Assembly: GCA_012862575.1 (NCBI GenBank)
Contig: BLSF01000022.1
Coordinates: 372,001 to 436,000, forward strand
Reading direction: 5' to 3'
DNA: 64,000 nucleotides
Origin: Parietichytrium sp. I65-24A
Taxonomy: Eukaryota > Sar > Bigyra > Thraustochytrida > Thraustochytriidae
Shown here: one piece after another, positions 39,116 to 50,200 of the stretch
How positions within the stretch are numbered: the stretch's first letter is position 1
Layout: every line of letters begins with the position of its first letter
Program-made: the position numbers and the translations under genes
Notes under the pieces: model-generated
Databases searched by the model: none
The model's input: only the letters and a program-made list of their open reading frames with translations
What the model was told of the DNA's origin: nothing

Positions 39116-40411
39116 TACCCTGACTCTCTGGGGCGCTTCTAATTCGGATTTCCAGCGCCCGTCAAAATGGAGAGGAGCAAAGTCCATTGCCGTTTGACGC
39201 TCTTTGATGCGTTTTTCAACACAATGCCCTTTCCAGTGGCTCTCAGCGTTGCCTGTTTGCGACTACACCTGCGAGTCTTCCTCACAGTCAATTCACGCCA
39301 CTATGGCACAGGGTTACAGCTGCTCGACATCGTTCGTTTCCGCTGAAGTGCCGTCAATTCAGGTGTTACCTCGTCCAACGTGCGAACTACGCGAACAGTA
39401 TTTGCACAACTTCGAGCAAGTTCTTTCCTGGAATCCGTTTACTATTAGTCTACGTAGTTGTATAAGCCTCGAAAGTTAGTGTTGTGTCGCAAAACTAGAT
39501 CATGCTTTTATCCGTTCAGCCATGTTCAGCCGTGTTCAGCCAGTACGAAACTTGAACTTGAACCATCTTGAAACTCATTGAACCTCAGCGATCATGGTGA
39601 GGAGCTACTAGAGACCCTTACTTACAAGGTGCCCAGCCTGGTCTGATGCGGGGCGCGATGGAGTACCGTACAGTACCTTTTGAAAATGAGTGCTCTGTGT
39701 GCCGTCTGTGTCCTTGCATCACCAGCGTCTGCGCCAATGGTCACACATGGTCACACTGCGACATCGCGCATGGCTTAGCGATGGTGTTTCTCGCTTCTGT
39801 TGACGTTCGGAGCAATTCTAATTTTATTGACTGTGAATCCTAATCTTTTAAATTACAGTTATATATTTAAAACTTAAAAAGATATAAATTTTTGGGAATA
39901 GTGTTGACTCTGCATCCAGTGCCGTACTGAGTACCGACCACTTGAAATGTGAAGATACGCTGAGCGGTGAAAGGCCTCACGCTCGCTTTACGGTCTATGT
40001 ATCACGCACGTTCAAGTTCCAATTTACTGAATCTGATGACGACTGCCAAACGGCTGGGAGCTCTACTCGAGCATTCCGCCTCAGTCTCACTCACTCACTC
40101 ACATTCAACATAGAAATCAGAAAAGCTTCACGATTGCCCACGATTGCCCCTTTAATTTTGTCTTTTTAGCTGCAGCAAAGTGAGAAACGTCTTTTTTGAG
40201 GTCTACTTTTTGAGATGAAATTATTCAAGTGATTGTGAGTGGCCAACTTCGCCACTGCACCCCTAGGACAGAACATAAATCACACATTCCTACAGTACTT
40301 GCAGTTCTACATTTCTATTTCACACTGTTCCTGGTTGTGTGTTGTGAGAACGTCATGGCAAAAATCACGTTGCCGAAAGATGAGGAGCGTTGCTTGGAAA
40401 TGCTTTTCACA

Positions 40412-40519
40412 CGAAATTTGTCACATAAACTTTTCACATGTCAAAGGATCCAACTCGTGCGGCCGAAAATTTCTCACATAAACTTTTCACATGTCAAAGG
40501 ATCCAACTCGTGCGGCCGA
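40412..40519. repeat. 53-bp tandem duplication
   Basis: Two copies at a 53-bp spacing. 46 bases are identical (40421-40466 and 40474-40519, from TCACATAAAC to GTGCGGCCGA), with a near match of AAATTT on the left of each. It sits just before copy B of the dispersed repeat. Confidence 0.9.
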
Positions 40520-40561
40520 TTTGAAGGCGACGAAAATTACCTATTTAGTAACAAAAAGCGC

Positions 40562-40840
40562 TGAGGCGAAAGGCAAATTCCCGGCCAGAGGAGAGAAATA
40601 AAGCAAAGCTGTCTTTTAGAGGCGGCTCTATCCAATTTCTTCCTGAGCTGAGTTCTGTCGGAATCGGTACAGTACTCGAGTACTGTACACAACGCGAAAC
40701 AAAAATTCGAAGAAACAAAAACAACAGAGAGAGAAAAACATTGTGCTGAGTACTAGTACCGGTATGAGTGGTATTCAGTACAAGATGGTGTACTGAGAGT
40801 GAGTACAGTACACACAAGCGCGACATGCTTGCGACCAGCC
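40562..40840 (+). repeat. Dispersed repeat, copy B
   Basis: The left end GAGGCGAAAGGC, the core (AAGCTGTCTTTT, TTCCTGAGCTGAG, TGTCGGAATCGGTAC) and the right end (CGAAACAAAAA, GCGACATG) match copy A. The middle block that A and C share is absent between CAACGCGA and AACAAAAA. A GTAC-rich palindrome occupies the edge of the core. Confidence 0.7.
40667..40688. repeat. Perfect 22-bp palindrome, GTAC-rich
   Basis: Both strands read the same from GTACAG to CTGTAC around a CTCGAG centre. It contains the 12-base palindrome GTACTCGAGTAC, which is also found at 43730-43741 and 62144-62155. Confidence 0.9.
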
Positions 40841-41187
40841 ACAAAGTTCAAACACGTTTCCTGTTTCCGTAGATCTACACAAAATTTGCCTCTGAGCTTG
40901 CACATGTCGGCCGTGCCACTCGTGCTCGTTTGATGGGCTCGTAGATTGGTCTGTCTATAGATAGATTTTCAATGAGTTTTTCAGTGGTCTATCACTATCG
41001 AGCGCCACGAGCGCCGGAGGAATAGCATAGAGCACTGCTCTTGAACTGAGTGGGCTTGTAGATGCTTGTAGCTGTTGTTAGCCCTGCCAATGAAAGGTTC
41101 ACAACAATCCAAACTGGAAGGAGAAGCTGTGCAGCCGCATGGACAAGCAGTTCCCAAACGTGTCGACAACCTGGAAGACAAGGCAAA

Positions 41188-41598
41188 ATGAAGGTGCTTC
41201 ACGGTGTCATCGCATTGCTCGCTGCCGCGAAGGTGAATGGATATGCACACTCCTCGAATACTTGTACGGTGGAAGACTTTGCGGTGAAGCGAGAGATTGC
41301 GAACAAGTATATTGAAGAAGCAAGAGCATTGAATTTCACAGAAACTTGCATTAAAATGCTGGACGAGCCATTTGTGCTCCTGGCGAACGGGGAATATGGC
41401 TGCTGGAGCACCGAAACCTGCGACGGGAGTGGCCGAACGGGTTGCAGAAAACTGGTCGAGGATGCGGCTGCAGAAGGGTGCAACTTTGAGCCTTTTTCCT
41501 GCGAGAGCTGGAACTGCACCCTGATATCTGGAGCCCCTGCTACTGCGGCTGCTCCTGTGCTCCTTGGGCTGGTGGCTGCTTTCCGCAACCTTTACTAA
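41188..41598 (+). CDS. Small cysteine-rich, GPI-anchor-like surface protein
   Basis: 136 residues with the ATG at 41188. The N-terminus MKVLHGVIALLAAAKVNGYA is a signal peptide. The mature region has about ten cysteines (among them CTVEDF, ETCIKML, GCWSTETC, GCRKLV, GCNFEPFSC and WNCT), which suggests disulfide bonding, and two sequons (NFT, NCT). The C-terminus is a small-residue stretch (SGAPATAAA) followed by a hydrophobic end (PVLLGLVAAF), the pattern of a GPI-attachment signal, though shorter than usual and ending RNLY. I infer a small GPI-linked or secreted coat protein. It stands alone in a repeat-rich interval, and I do not recognise the family. Confidence 0.6.
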   Translation: MKVLHGVIALLAAAKVNGYAHSSNTCTVEDFAVKREIANKYIEEARALNFTETCIKMLDEPFVLLANGEYGCWSTETCDGSGRTGCRKLVEDAAAEGCNFEPFSCESWNCTLISGAPATAAAPVLLGLVAAFRNLY

Positions 41599-41875
41599 TT
41601 TGAAACACTCAGCTGAGTGTTGCCAAAAAAGCAGCAATGTGTTAAACAGATAATTCAAATTACAACAACTACTTCTATGGTGTTCTGAGAACGACCAAGG
41701 AAATTCTTACCATCAATCTTTTTCTTCTCGGCCAAAGGCTGAGACACAGTCCGAATTCTGCTCGCTGTCAAAAGCGCAATCTCGCGCTTCGGCCAAGTCC
41801 TCGGATGAACGTCATGACGCCTGCTTACTCGGTGTGCACTCAGTGAGTACGCACTTTCTCTCCACCCTCTCTCAC

Positions 41876-42130
41876 CCCACTAAGCAGGCGTTAGAGCTGC
41901 TCACTGTCGTCCGCTTCCGCTGGAACACCAACTCTATTCATAAAGCTTGCGAAAGAAAGCATTGTTCATCCCATTTGGACTCTAGCTCGACACAGCCTCG
42001 AGGAGTCCAACGAAGTTCTATCCAAAAAATCGTCTTAAAAGATAATTTAAAAGATGGCCGTGGAGAAATTTATTGCATAACAAGCACCACTATGCAGGGG
42101 TTGCAGCTGCTCACTGTCGTTCGCTTCCGC
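41876..42130. repeat. Pair of diverged direct repeats of about 45 bp
   Basis: Segments at 41876-41921 and 42085-42130 share CAGCTGCTCACTGTCGT-like sequence (GAGCTGCTCACTGTCGT in the first) and CGCTTCCGCTG, with a weaker match further right. The spacing is about 209 bp. Confidence 0.65.
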
Positions 42131-42269
42131 TGTAAAACAAGAGAGGTCTGTGCATTGCACAAAGGCTCTACCACTTCACATCCATCTCTCTCTCTCACCC
42201 TAGGATAGAATCGGAACTTACTGTCATCCACCTTTACAATAGGACTGGTACGTGTACGTACCGGCACGA

Positions 42270-42466
42270 TACTTTGAATGAGACGAACTCGAATTCGAGA
42301 AACTGCGCAACTTCCAGATCCGGTAAGCTTATCGTGCAGTTGCCAGAGTCCACAATTTCTTCTGCCAGCCCCGTGTTGTACTCAGTACCGTATTGATTCC
42401 AACAATACTCAGCCAAGGAAGAGATCGAATAAAACTGCCTAAAAAAGACAGCTTTATTGCCGTTCT
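42270..42466 (-). repeat. Dispersed repeat, copy C (reverse orientation)
   Basis: Read on the minus strand it gives AAGCTGTCTTTTTTAGGCAG, CGATCTCTTCC, GAGTATTGTTGGAATC, then ACTCTGGCAACTGCA and GTTGCGCAGTTT, in the same order as copy A. It includes the middle block missing from copy B. The ends are approximate. Confidence 0.7.
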
Positions 42467-42802
42467 AACAATAGCCAGTACTACGCCTGCTTACGTACTT
42501 TCCTAAGCTTTCAGGGAGGGTGTCCAATGGAGGAGCTGGCATTCACATTCACAGGCAGCTTTCTGCGAGTGTGTTCATGAAGAGTGTGAATGGATGTTCA
42601 TTTTCGTCGTCGTAATTTTGGAAATAACCAGCTGCCCTCAGAGTCGGCACTGCTTTACTAGTTCTGAGTGGGACCACCTCGGTATGGGCTAGTAGCTAGG
42701 TTCAGCTCTGCTCAATTCTTTCGCCTCCGCAGCAGTGAGCGTCTGTGAGCACTTGCACGAGTAGTTGGCAACTCGTGTGTTACAGCGTGCTTTGTCCGTA
42801 CT

Positions 42803-42818
42803 GTACCGGTACCGGTAC
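42803..42818. repeat. 16-bp GTACCGGTACCGGTAC palindrome
   Basis: A perfect palindrome, followed at once by a second GTACTAGTAC palindrome (42815-42824). Confidence 0.85.
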
Positions 42819-43456
42819 TAGTACTGGGGCGCAGTCCGTCGGCAGATGCAACTTTGTGGCCGATTCTGTTCGAGGTTGAACTTGTTCAACTGGTCGAAAG
42901 TAGAGATCGTCAAATGATGAATTTGTGACATGTTGCAGCTGAAGCAAACACAAAACTCGCCGCACTACATTCGCCTGTGCCGGGGAGCACACCAAAAGCA
43001 TGTGTTGCTATGTCAAACGCCTGTGAGGAGTATTTGTAACGCGGGCGATCCTGAGTGAGTCTTCATCACTAGCGCAGGATGTGCAGGAAGCTATACCGGT
43101 ACTGTGTGCGGCACTGAGAGTGCACTCTGCTTCTCACAGTCAGTCGAGAACATACATCCACTCACACTTGCCCTTCCATCTCCGGTTCCATCTCCGTTTT
43201 CTGCAGTAAATTTCCAAAAATGGATGCCTTAAGTCACTGTGCAATCAAGGGTTTTCCTTTTCATTCATCACTTGTCCAGCTACTTGCTAATAGAAGCTGG
43301 GAAGCAGCCCACTGTCAATTACTGTCGCGGTAAAAGTCATTAAGCAAGGTGCCAAAAGTACTTACTGTGCCAGGGGTGTGCACTTTACTACTTCTCACGT
43401 GGGACTTCAGTGAACTCCATGTCCTTCTTCCTTTTTCCTTGGTCCCAGTTGGTGCC

Positions 43457-43504
43457 GTGAATCTGTAAATCTGTGAATCTGTGAATCTGTGAATCCGTGA
43501 ATCT
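43457..43504. repeat. 8-bp tandem array, six units
   Basis: Six head-to-tail units of GTGAATCT with one or two single-base variants (GTAAATCT, GTGAATCC). Confidence 0.9.
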
Positions 43505-43560
43505 GAAGTCAACAAAGTATAACTTATCAACTTATCAACATAAGTACTTATCACAGAGCA

Positions 43561-43620
43561 AAGAGAGCAAAGGACACTGGCTTCCGTCTTAAGAGAGCAA
43601 AGGACACTGGCTTCCGTCTT
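43561..43620. repeat. Perfect 30-bp tandem duplication
   Basis: Two identical 30-base units, each from AAGAGAGCAAAGG to CTTCCGTCTT, with no mismatch. This points to a recent slippage or unequal exchange. Confidence 0.95.
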
Positions 43621-43728
43621 CACTTTGAGTGGCATTTGTGCTCTCTCTCTCCGTCTCCATTACGGTGCTAACTATCATTGCCAGTATTGGTCGGTACTCG
43701 CCGAGGTGTCAAAATGGTGTTGTTTGTC

Positions 43729-43742
43729 GGTACTCGAGTACC
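43729..43742. repeat. 14-bp GGTACTCGAGTACC palindrome
   Basis: A perfect palindrome, continued by CGGTACGGTAC. It shares the 12-base centre with 40672-40683 and 62144-62155. Confidence 0.85.
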
Positions 43743-44299
43743 GGTACGGTACTGACAGTGAGTGTGAGTAGAATTTAGGTTTTAGTCGACACAACTGCAC
43801 TTGACCGTGACTGTGACCACAAACTGCACTCGGGTCAAACAACGCGAGTACGTGTACGCGTAGTACAATACTCATAGTCAGTAGCTGTGCCCCGAGGCCA
43901 AGGCATGCCAAGGCGGCGGGAAGTTAACCGGCCAAATTGGCTGCGCAGTTGCGACTCAACGCTGTATAATCAGAAATTGTAAGTTTATGCGCACTGGTAT
44001 TCTTGATGGCATTATTGCCCTTGTTCATGTGACTCTAGTCTAGTCACTCCTGGAGTTGAAACTCTTGCAGGAAAGGAGATTTGCTCAAGGAGTCAGCGAA
44101 CGAGCGCGAGGAGAGTGAGAGGACTGTTCCCCTATTCGAGGCTTGACGAGTGGTGCTCAATCAGGTCAGAGCGCCAACGGCGACTCACCAACGGCGACTC
44201 TTTTCTTCTGGCGATCCGCAGTCGCAAGCGGCAGAACAGAAACATTGTGATTCACAGAAGCGAGAATCTTGCTCTCTCGGAGGTGCTCGAGGCAGAAAT

Positions 44300-47200
44300 A
44301 TGTTGCACCCGCTCTTGCTGCAGCTGCTTGCGCTGCTATTCAAGAACCTCGTGATAGGCAAGCGGAATTGGGGAGTGACAGCGGCGCAAGTGCTGGCCCC
44401 AGCGGTGCTGGTCGCGACGTTTGGTGCTATTCTCTTTTCGGTGGGCCAACCAGCGGGCATAGAGCGCTCTCCAGAGCCATTCGTGTCACTCGGGGAAAAC
44501 GCAGACGAACTAGTTGGGAAATGTGTCGTGCACGACTCACTCGGTGGGCGATTTGGGTACGGCATGCCCATAAAAGATGCCCCATGCATCACTTTGTTAT
44601 ATTCCCCAAACACCTCTGCTGTAGTCAATGCGGTCATGGCAGAGATTGCAAAGGCGAATCCTGGGCTGGAGGTTGGCAAAGACATCCTTGGATTTTCCAA
44701 CAGCCGAGAGGTCGAAGAGTACATTTTGAACTTAAGCACACCACCGGTGTTCGCGGGCGTTTTGTTCCAAGACTCGGGCGAACTGGTCAGTCAGATGGAA
44801 GGTGAATCGCGGGGATTTGATGTCGCATCATATCTTGACTCGAATAACACGAACGGCAACAATACATCTGCTGAAGTCCTACATTATGATGTGTGGTACA
44901 ATACCACGGCAACAAGGTTGGCCAAATACAGCGGCACTGATCCAGTGGCCGCTAAAACCAAATCTAGGTATGAATCAAGCGTGTTTATGATACAGCGAGC
45001 TGTTAATGAGGCTGCGATCAAAGTCATAACTGGCTCTAGCGAGGCCAAAATGAGCGTGGCACTCAAGCCGTTTCCTCGCATATCAGGTCAACTAGAGAAC
45101 AAAGATACTGCTTCGGTAGTCTCAATGTTTGGAGTCCCTCTATGTCTCATCGGAATGATGTTTTCCTTCGTTCTCGCAATCAGCCAAATCGTTCAGGAGA
45201 AGGAGAATCGAACTTTGGACGCAATGAGAATGATGGGGCTGTACGAATCATGCTACTGGGTGTCATGGATTGCATATTACAGTTGCATTTCTGTTTTTGC
45301 GGCAATCCTTGTGACAACAGCGGGCAAGGCAACAGCCATTCCAGCCTTTCTTCAGACGAATGCGGTGTGGCTCTTTCTCATCTATTTAGTATTTCAGATC
45401 GCAATGTACGCGTTGGCGCTTGCGCTGAGCGCACTAATGCCAAGCAACAAGGTTGCCATCAGTGTTGGCTTCTTTGTTGCGTGCGTTGCAATCATTCTTC
45501 AGCTAGCCATAAGCACCTCTCTACTCAATGCCGCGGAAATGTACAACCCTTACGAGTCTTCGTTCTCCTCTCAACTGCTCAAGGTTTACCCCCCTGCCCT
45601 CTTTGGCAAGTTAGAGCAAAGCATTCGCATGTTCACCAACAGCGAAGGTGGAGAGTATCTGCTGCAGGATGCCTCTGGCGGAGACTACCAATTTGCGCTG
45701 TTCACGGAAGACTCGCCACGCGATACAACCATCGACTATGAGAAAGCCTGCGCACAAGGACTTGCAAAGTCGTGCTACGTCTATGTTCACGGCTGCGAAA
45801 CTTGTAATGCAGTTTGTTCATTGCAGTGGGCACTGACGACGTCTGAGGAAGAATGCCTTGCGAGCCCTTCTAGAGGATATTTTCACTCGCCCTTTCCCAT
45901 ACCAGGTCGCGGCTCTTTGCAAGGTTGCGCATGCTTATTCTCGATTCCAAGCGATGCCGAAACATTGTGGTCCTTGTTCGGTGTGGCAGTCTTCTGGGTA
46001 GTGGCTGCTTGGTATCTTGGTCAAATAGTCACTTACGACCACGGGCGCGCCAAACCAATTCTTTTCTTCCTGTACCCATCATTTTGGTTTGAATGTGCAA
46101 TATCTGCGGCGCCTGGGGGCGCTGAAAGCGACTGTTCAAAAAGTGACCACAACGGCAAGGACGATGTTGCAGCTGAACAGCTCGCGGTTTTGTCCGGTGC
46201 ACGAGACGATCCAGACACATACCCCCTAGTTAGCAAGTCGCTGACAAAACGGTTCCATCAGAGCGTCGGATCTCAACGAGGTGCTGAAAGCAAGCTCGTT
46301 GTGGATGAATTCACGCTTGCGATCGAGAGAGGGACCTGCTTTGTTCTTCTCGGCCACAACGGCGCAGGAAAGACTACGACAATCAAGATGCTCTCTGGCA
46401 TGCTCGCTCCAAGTAATGGGGAAGCTCACATTCTTGGTAAATCACTTCGCTACTCTGCTGCATCAATAAGGCGGCAAATTGCAGTTTGCCCGCAGCATGA
46501 CATCCTTTGGTCGCAGCTGACCGCAGACGAGCACCTGCGGTTCTTTGGCCTATTTCAAGGAGTAAATCCCGCTCAGATTCGAGAGCGTAGCGACGACTTG
46601 CTGAAGAGAGTGCATCTTGACGGACTGCGTGGCCGTGTCGCAGGCAACTTTAGTGGCGGGATGCGCCGACGATTGTCAATGGCCATTGCAGCAATCGGGG
46701 ACCGTCCGATCTTCTTCTTAGACGAACCAACAACTGGACTGGACCCACAGAACCAACGCCATATTTGGGACTTGATCAATGAACTCAAACGAGACAAGGT
46801 GGTGATGTTAACAACTCACCTCATGGACGAGGCAGAGGTTCTCGCCGATCGGGTTGGTGTGATGGCAGCTGGTAAATTGGTTGCCCTGGGCAACCCCATT
46901 CACCTAAAGAAACAACTTGGTGGGGCATACAACGTCATCCTGAATCCGACCGATTCCACAGACGCCATCGGGCAGATTTGTGCCACGGTCACTAGGCTGG
47001 TTCCAAAAGCAATTATCCACCTTGAACCATCAGGTTCAGGAACAAAGACTGTGCACATCAAACTCCTTCAAGAGTCCATGTCAAGTGCGCCAGCATTGTT
47101 CCGATGGATTGACCAGCAAGGCGTTGAATATGTGCGTGACTGGGGTGTGCGACAGGCGTCTCTTGAAGACGTCTTTGTCTCGCTCAACAACGAATATGGC

Positions 47201-50200
47201 GAGCTGGCAACCTTTGCAAACGATGACACCGTTCTGCAGGTCGCAGTACCGGAAAGCAATCAAGGTGAGAAGGGGGAAGCAGAAGACGAGCACAGCACCA
47301 TCGAAGAGTTTCTCCCCGTCCGGTTCCGGCGCACGACTCAAGGGCAAGTTCGAGCGCTGCTAAGGAAGACTGTGACACTGCAAATCCGTCATAAGGTGGC
47401 CCTTGCGATTCAAGTGTTGCTTCCTGTCTTGCTCGTTCTTGTTGCATTCCTGTGGGTTGGGGGGCTTCGAAAGGACAACCCCCTGAACTGGTGGCTAGAC
47501 GGCGCCGTCGAGGATGCGCAGAAATGTGTTGAGGCGCTGAGTACCGAAGTGGCTCAGGTGAAAACGTTTCTCTCTGGAGGACCACCTTGTAGCATATGCT
47601 CTTTGAGTGAGTTCCGGAACTTGAGCGAAGTCCCGGAGGAGATATTAAGACGATTTGAGGAGCGTATTGTGGATGCGGACATTTTTTTGAAGGAATTCGT
47701 GCCGGAGGAAGTGGAGACAGAAATCAGAAAACCCTATGTACTAAAGGTATTTCAAGATTCCAATCCGCTCCTGAAGACCATGCAGACAATTCGATGCTCG
47801 ACCGTTGAACGTAAGGTGGGTTTTGATCGGGATCATATTCCGGCGTTTCTGGCTGGCAACATGGAGGTGCATCACACCGGCATGTTGCCCACCCCAATTT
47901 TCGTTGGGGTTGATGCAGCTGTGGAGGATGTGTCCAAGTTGCGAGAAAACATAGGGTCCAAATGTGTCCGTCTGGACGAAGAAATTACGGCTGACACTAT
48001 TCCCTGCACGAGGTCGCCGCTCGGAGACTTAGTCTGCAGTCTTGATGGGGCCAATGCGTCACTAGTACTTGACCAAATTGCCGATCAAGCAGATGAGTGG
48101 ACCGGCTTCATGCGTCACCTTCCGATGAGGCTGATCAAGGAGCAGACATACCCATCTTACCAAACATACCCGCCTTACGAGGTTTCACCAGATCGGTTTC
48201 ACCTTGGCATGGCGCCGGTTGCGTGCGGAGTTCGCGATACACCCGCCGCTTCAGAGCTCGACTTTGCAGACGACGCCACTCTGGCTAATGAAATTGTCCT
48301 TCTCGGTCAGCAACGATACAAGGAGGCGGACCTGGAAATTTCCGAGGTGACATTTGAAGGTGAACGGGCAGCGCAAAAACTTCAGAATACATACTTTCCG
48401 ACAGCAGCATTGCTCTTTTCCCAGCTGGACGAAGACAAGGCATCTTTGAGCGCTACCATACAGACGTACATGCACGAGTCTATTTCCTCTGAAGAGTGCA
48501 TTACCTATTATTTTTACCCATACGTGGCGGTACCGGTACGCACTTCTTTGGGGGAGATCCAATGCCGGAAGATAGCCGTGGCTGATTCATACGTGGCGAA
48601 CCGTATCTTAAACGGTCTTGCATCGGCCATGATCGCCGCGCACTCTGGACGCTCGCAACTTGCAGAAAATGTGTCCAATCCAGTTATCTTTACGCGGGCA
48701 GTAGAGTCTAAACTTGAAGATTTCGAGCATGTGGATGAAGGTGCACAGGACTTTATGCTTTTTATCTTGTGTGTGGCAATTTGTGTGGCCATGATGCTAC
48801 AAACCCCCATGATAATGTTTCAGATTTTGCACGAAAAGGAGCTGGGGTTGCGGGATAGGCTCCTGATGATGGGTCTTCGCATGCGAGTCTACTGGGGTGT
48901 GCAATATTTGCTCGATGTTGGGGTGTCCATCGCGATGTACGTTTTGGTTTTCGCAGTCTCAGCTCTATTGGGTCTTGAGGTGTTTGCCAACCACCAAGCT
49001 GGGATTGTAATTCTCGTGCTCGTGCTCTGGGCCAATGTCCAAGTTTTGATGACGTTCTTCACCTGTGCGTGGTTCGCTCGTGCACGGATCGCGAACTACG
49101 CGTATCTCGCGGTTTTGTTGCTTGCTCTTGCCGGTGGGGTGCTCAACACCTACGTGTTTGCTGCTACGCCGTACTTGCACGCGCCAGGCTGGTGTGTGTG
49201 GTTTCCTCCGTTCACACTTACCCGTGTCGTGCACTTGCTCTCCATCCGAAGCTTCTACTGGCAGGATTTGGACAGCTCCGAAGAAATTGTCTGGATGTGG
49301 ATCATCATGGCTCTTCAGTACGTAGCTCTGCTTGCATTAAACTGCGCAGTCTACTGGGGAATCCCTCTTGTTCGCTCGAAAAATATTTTCAGTCATGGTG
49401 ATCTGCACAAAAGCGGAGCTACTGTATCACACGATGCCGATATGCCTGAAGACGTCGCGGAGGAAGCCCGCAGGGTGTTGAGTGGCGAGTTTGATGATGC
49501 AACTATCCGCACGGTTGAGCTACGTAAATTGTTTGGCCGTTTCCTTGCACTGGATGGCACGACCATGCACGTAGAGGATAGGTCGTTGACAAGTTTACTT
49601 GGGCCAAACGGCGCGGGCAAATCCACCATGATTTCCGTGCTTACAGGTCTCATCAAGCCAAGCTCCGGAATGGCTTACGTAAATTCAACTATTGCGGTCA
49701 CAAACACCTCTGAGTTGCACAACGTTATTGGCGTTTGTCCACAAGGGGACGTGTCATGGCCGGAGATGACGGCCCTGGAGCACGTCCTATTGTTTCTTCG
49801 TCTCAAAGGGGCTCCCAGGAGCATGGAGTTTGCGCTGGCTCGAAACGCTCTCTCTGCAGTCAAGTTGAATGGGCACGAGCACAAGCGCGCAAGCAAATTG
49901 TCGGGCGGCCAGCAGCGGCGGCTTAGCATCGCAATCGCATTCATTGGTGACCCTCGAGCAGTTTTCTTAGACGAACCAACAACTGGAGTCGATCCAGTAA
50001 CTCGCAGCGAGTTGCACCAACTCATTCTTCGAGAGAAGCAGAAACGCTGCATCCTCCTTACAACTCATCTCATGAGTGAAGCCGAGAGGCTGAGCGACAC
50101 GATTGCGATTCTTACAAACGGCCGGCTTTCCACCATCGGATCTGCCAACCACGTTAAAAAACTTCACAACCAGGGGTTTCTTCTCACGGTGATCACTCGA

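Larger units (their letters stand above)
37796..41187. other. Repeat-rich gene-free interval
   Basis: 3.4 kb without a convincing gene. It contains copies A (38754-39115) and B (40562-40840) of a dispersed repeat, a 53-bp tandem duplication (40412-40519), and a perfect 22-bp palindrome (40667-40688). Confidence 0.55.
41599..44299. other. Repeat-rich gene-free interval upstream of the ABCA gene
   Basis: 2.7 kb without a convincing gene. It holds a duplicated segment (41876-41921 and 42085-42130), copy C of the dispersed repeat on the minus strand (about 42270-42466), GTAC-rich palindromes (42803-42818, 43729-43742), an 8-bp tandem array (43457-43504) and a perfect 30-bp tandem duplication (43561-43620). 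Confidence 0.55.
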
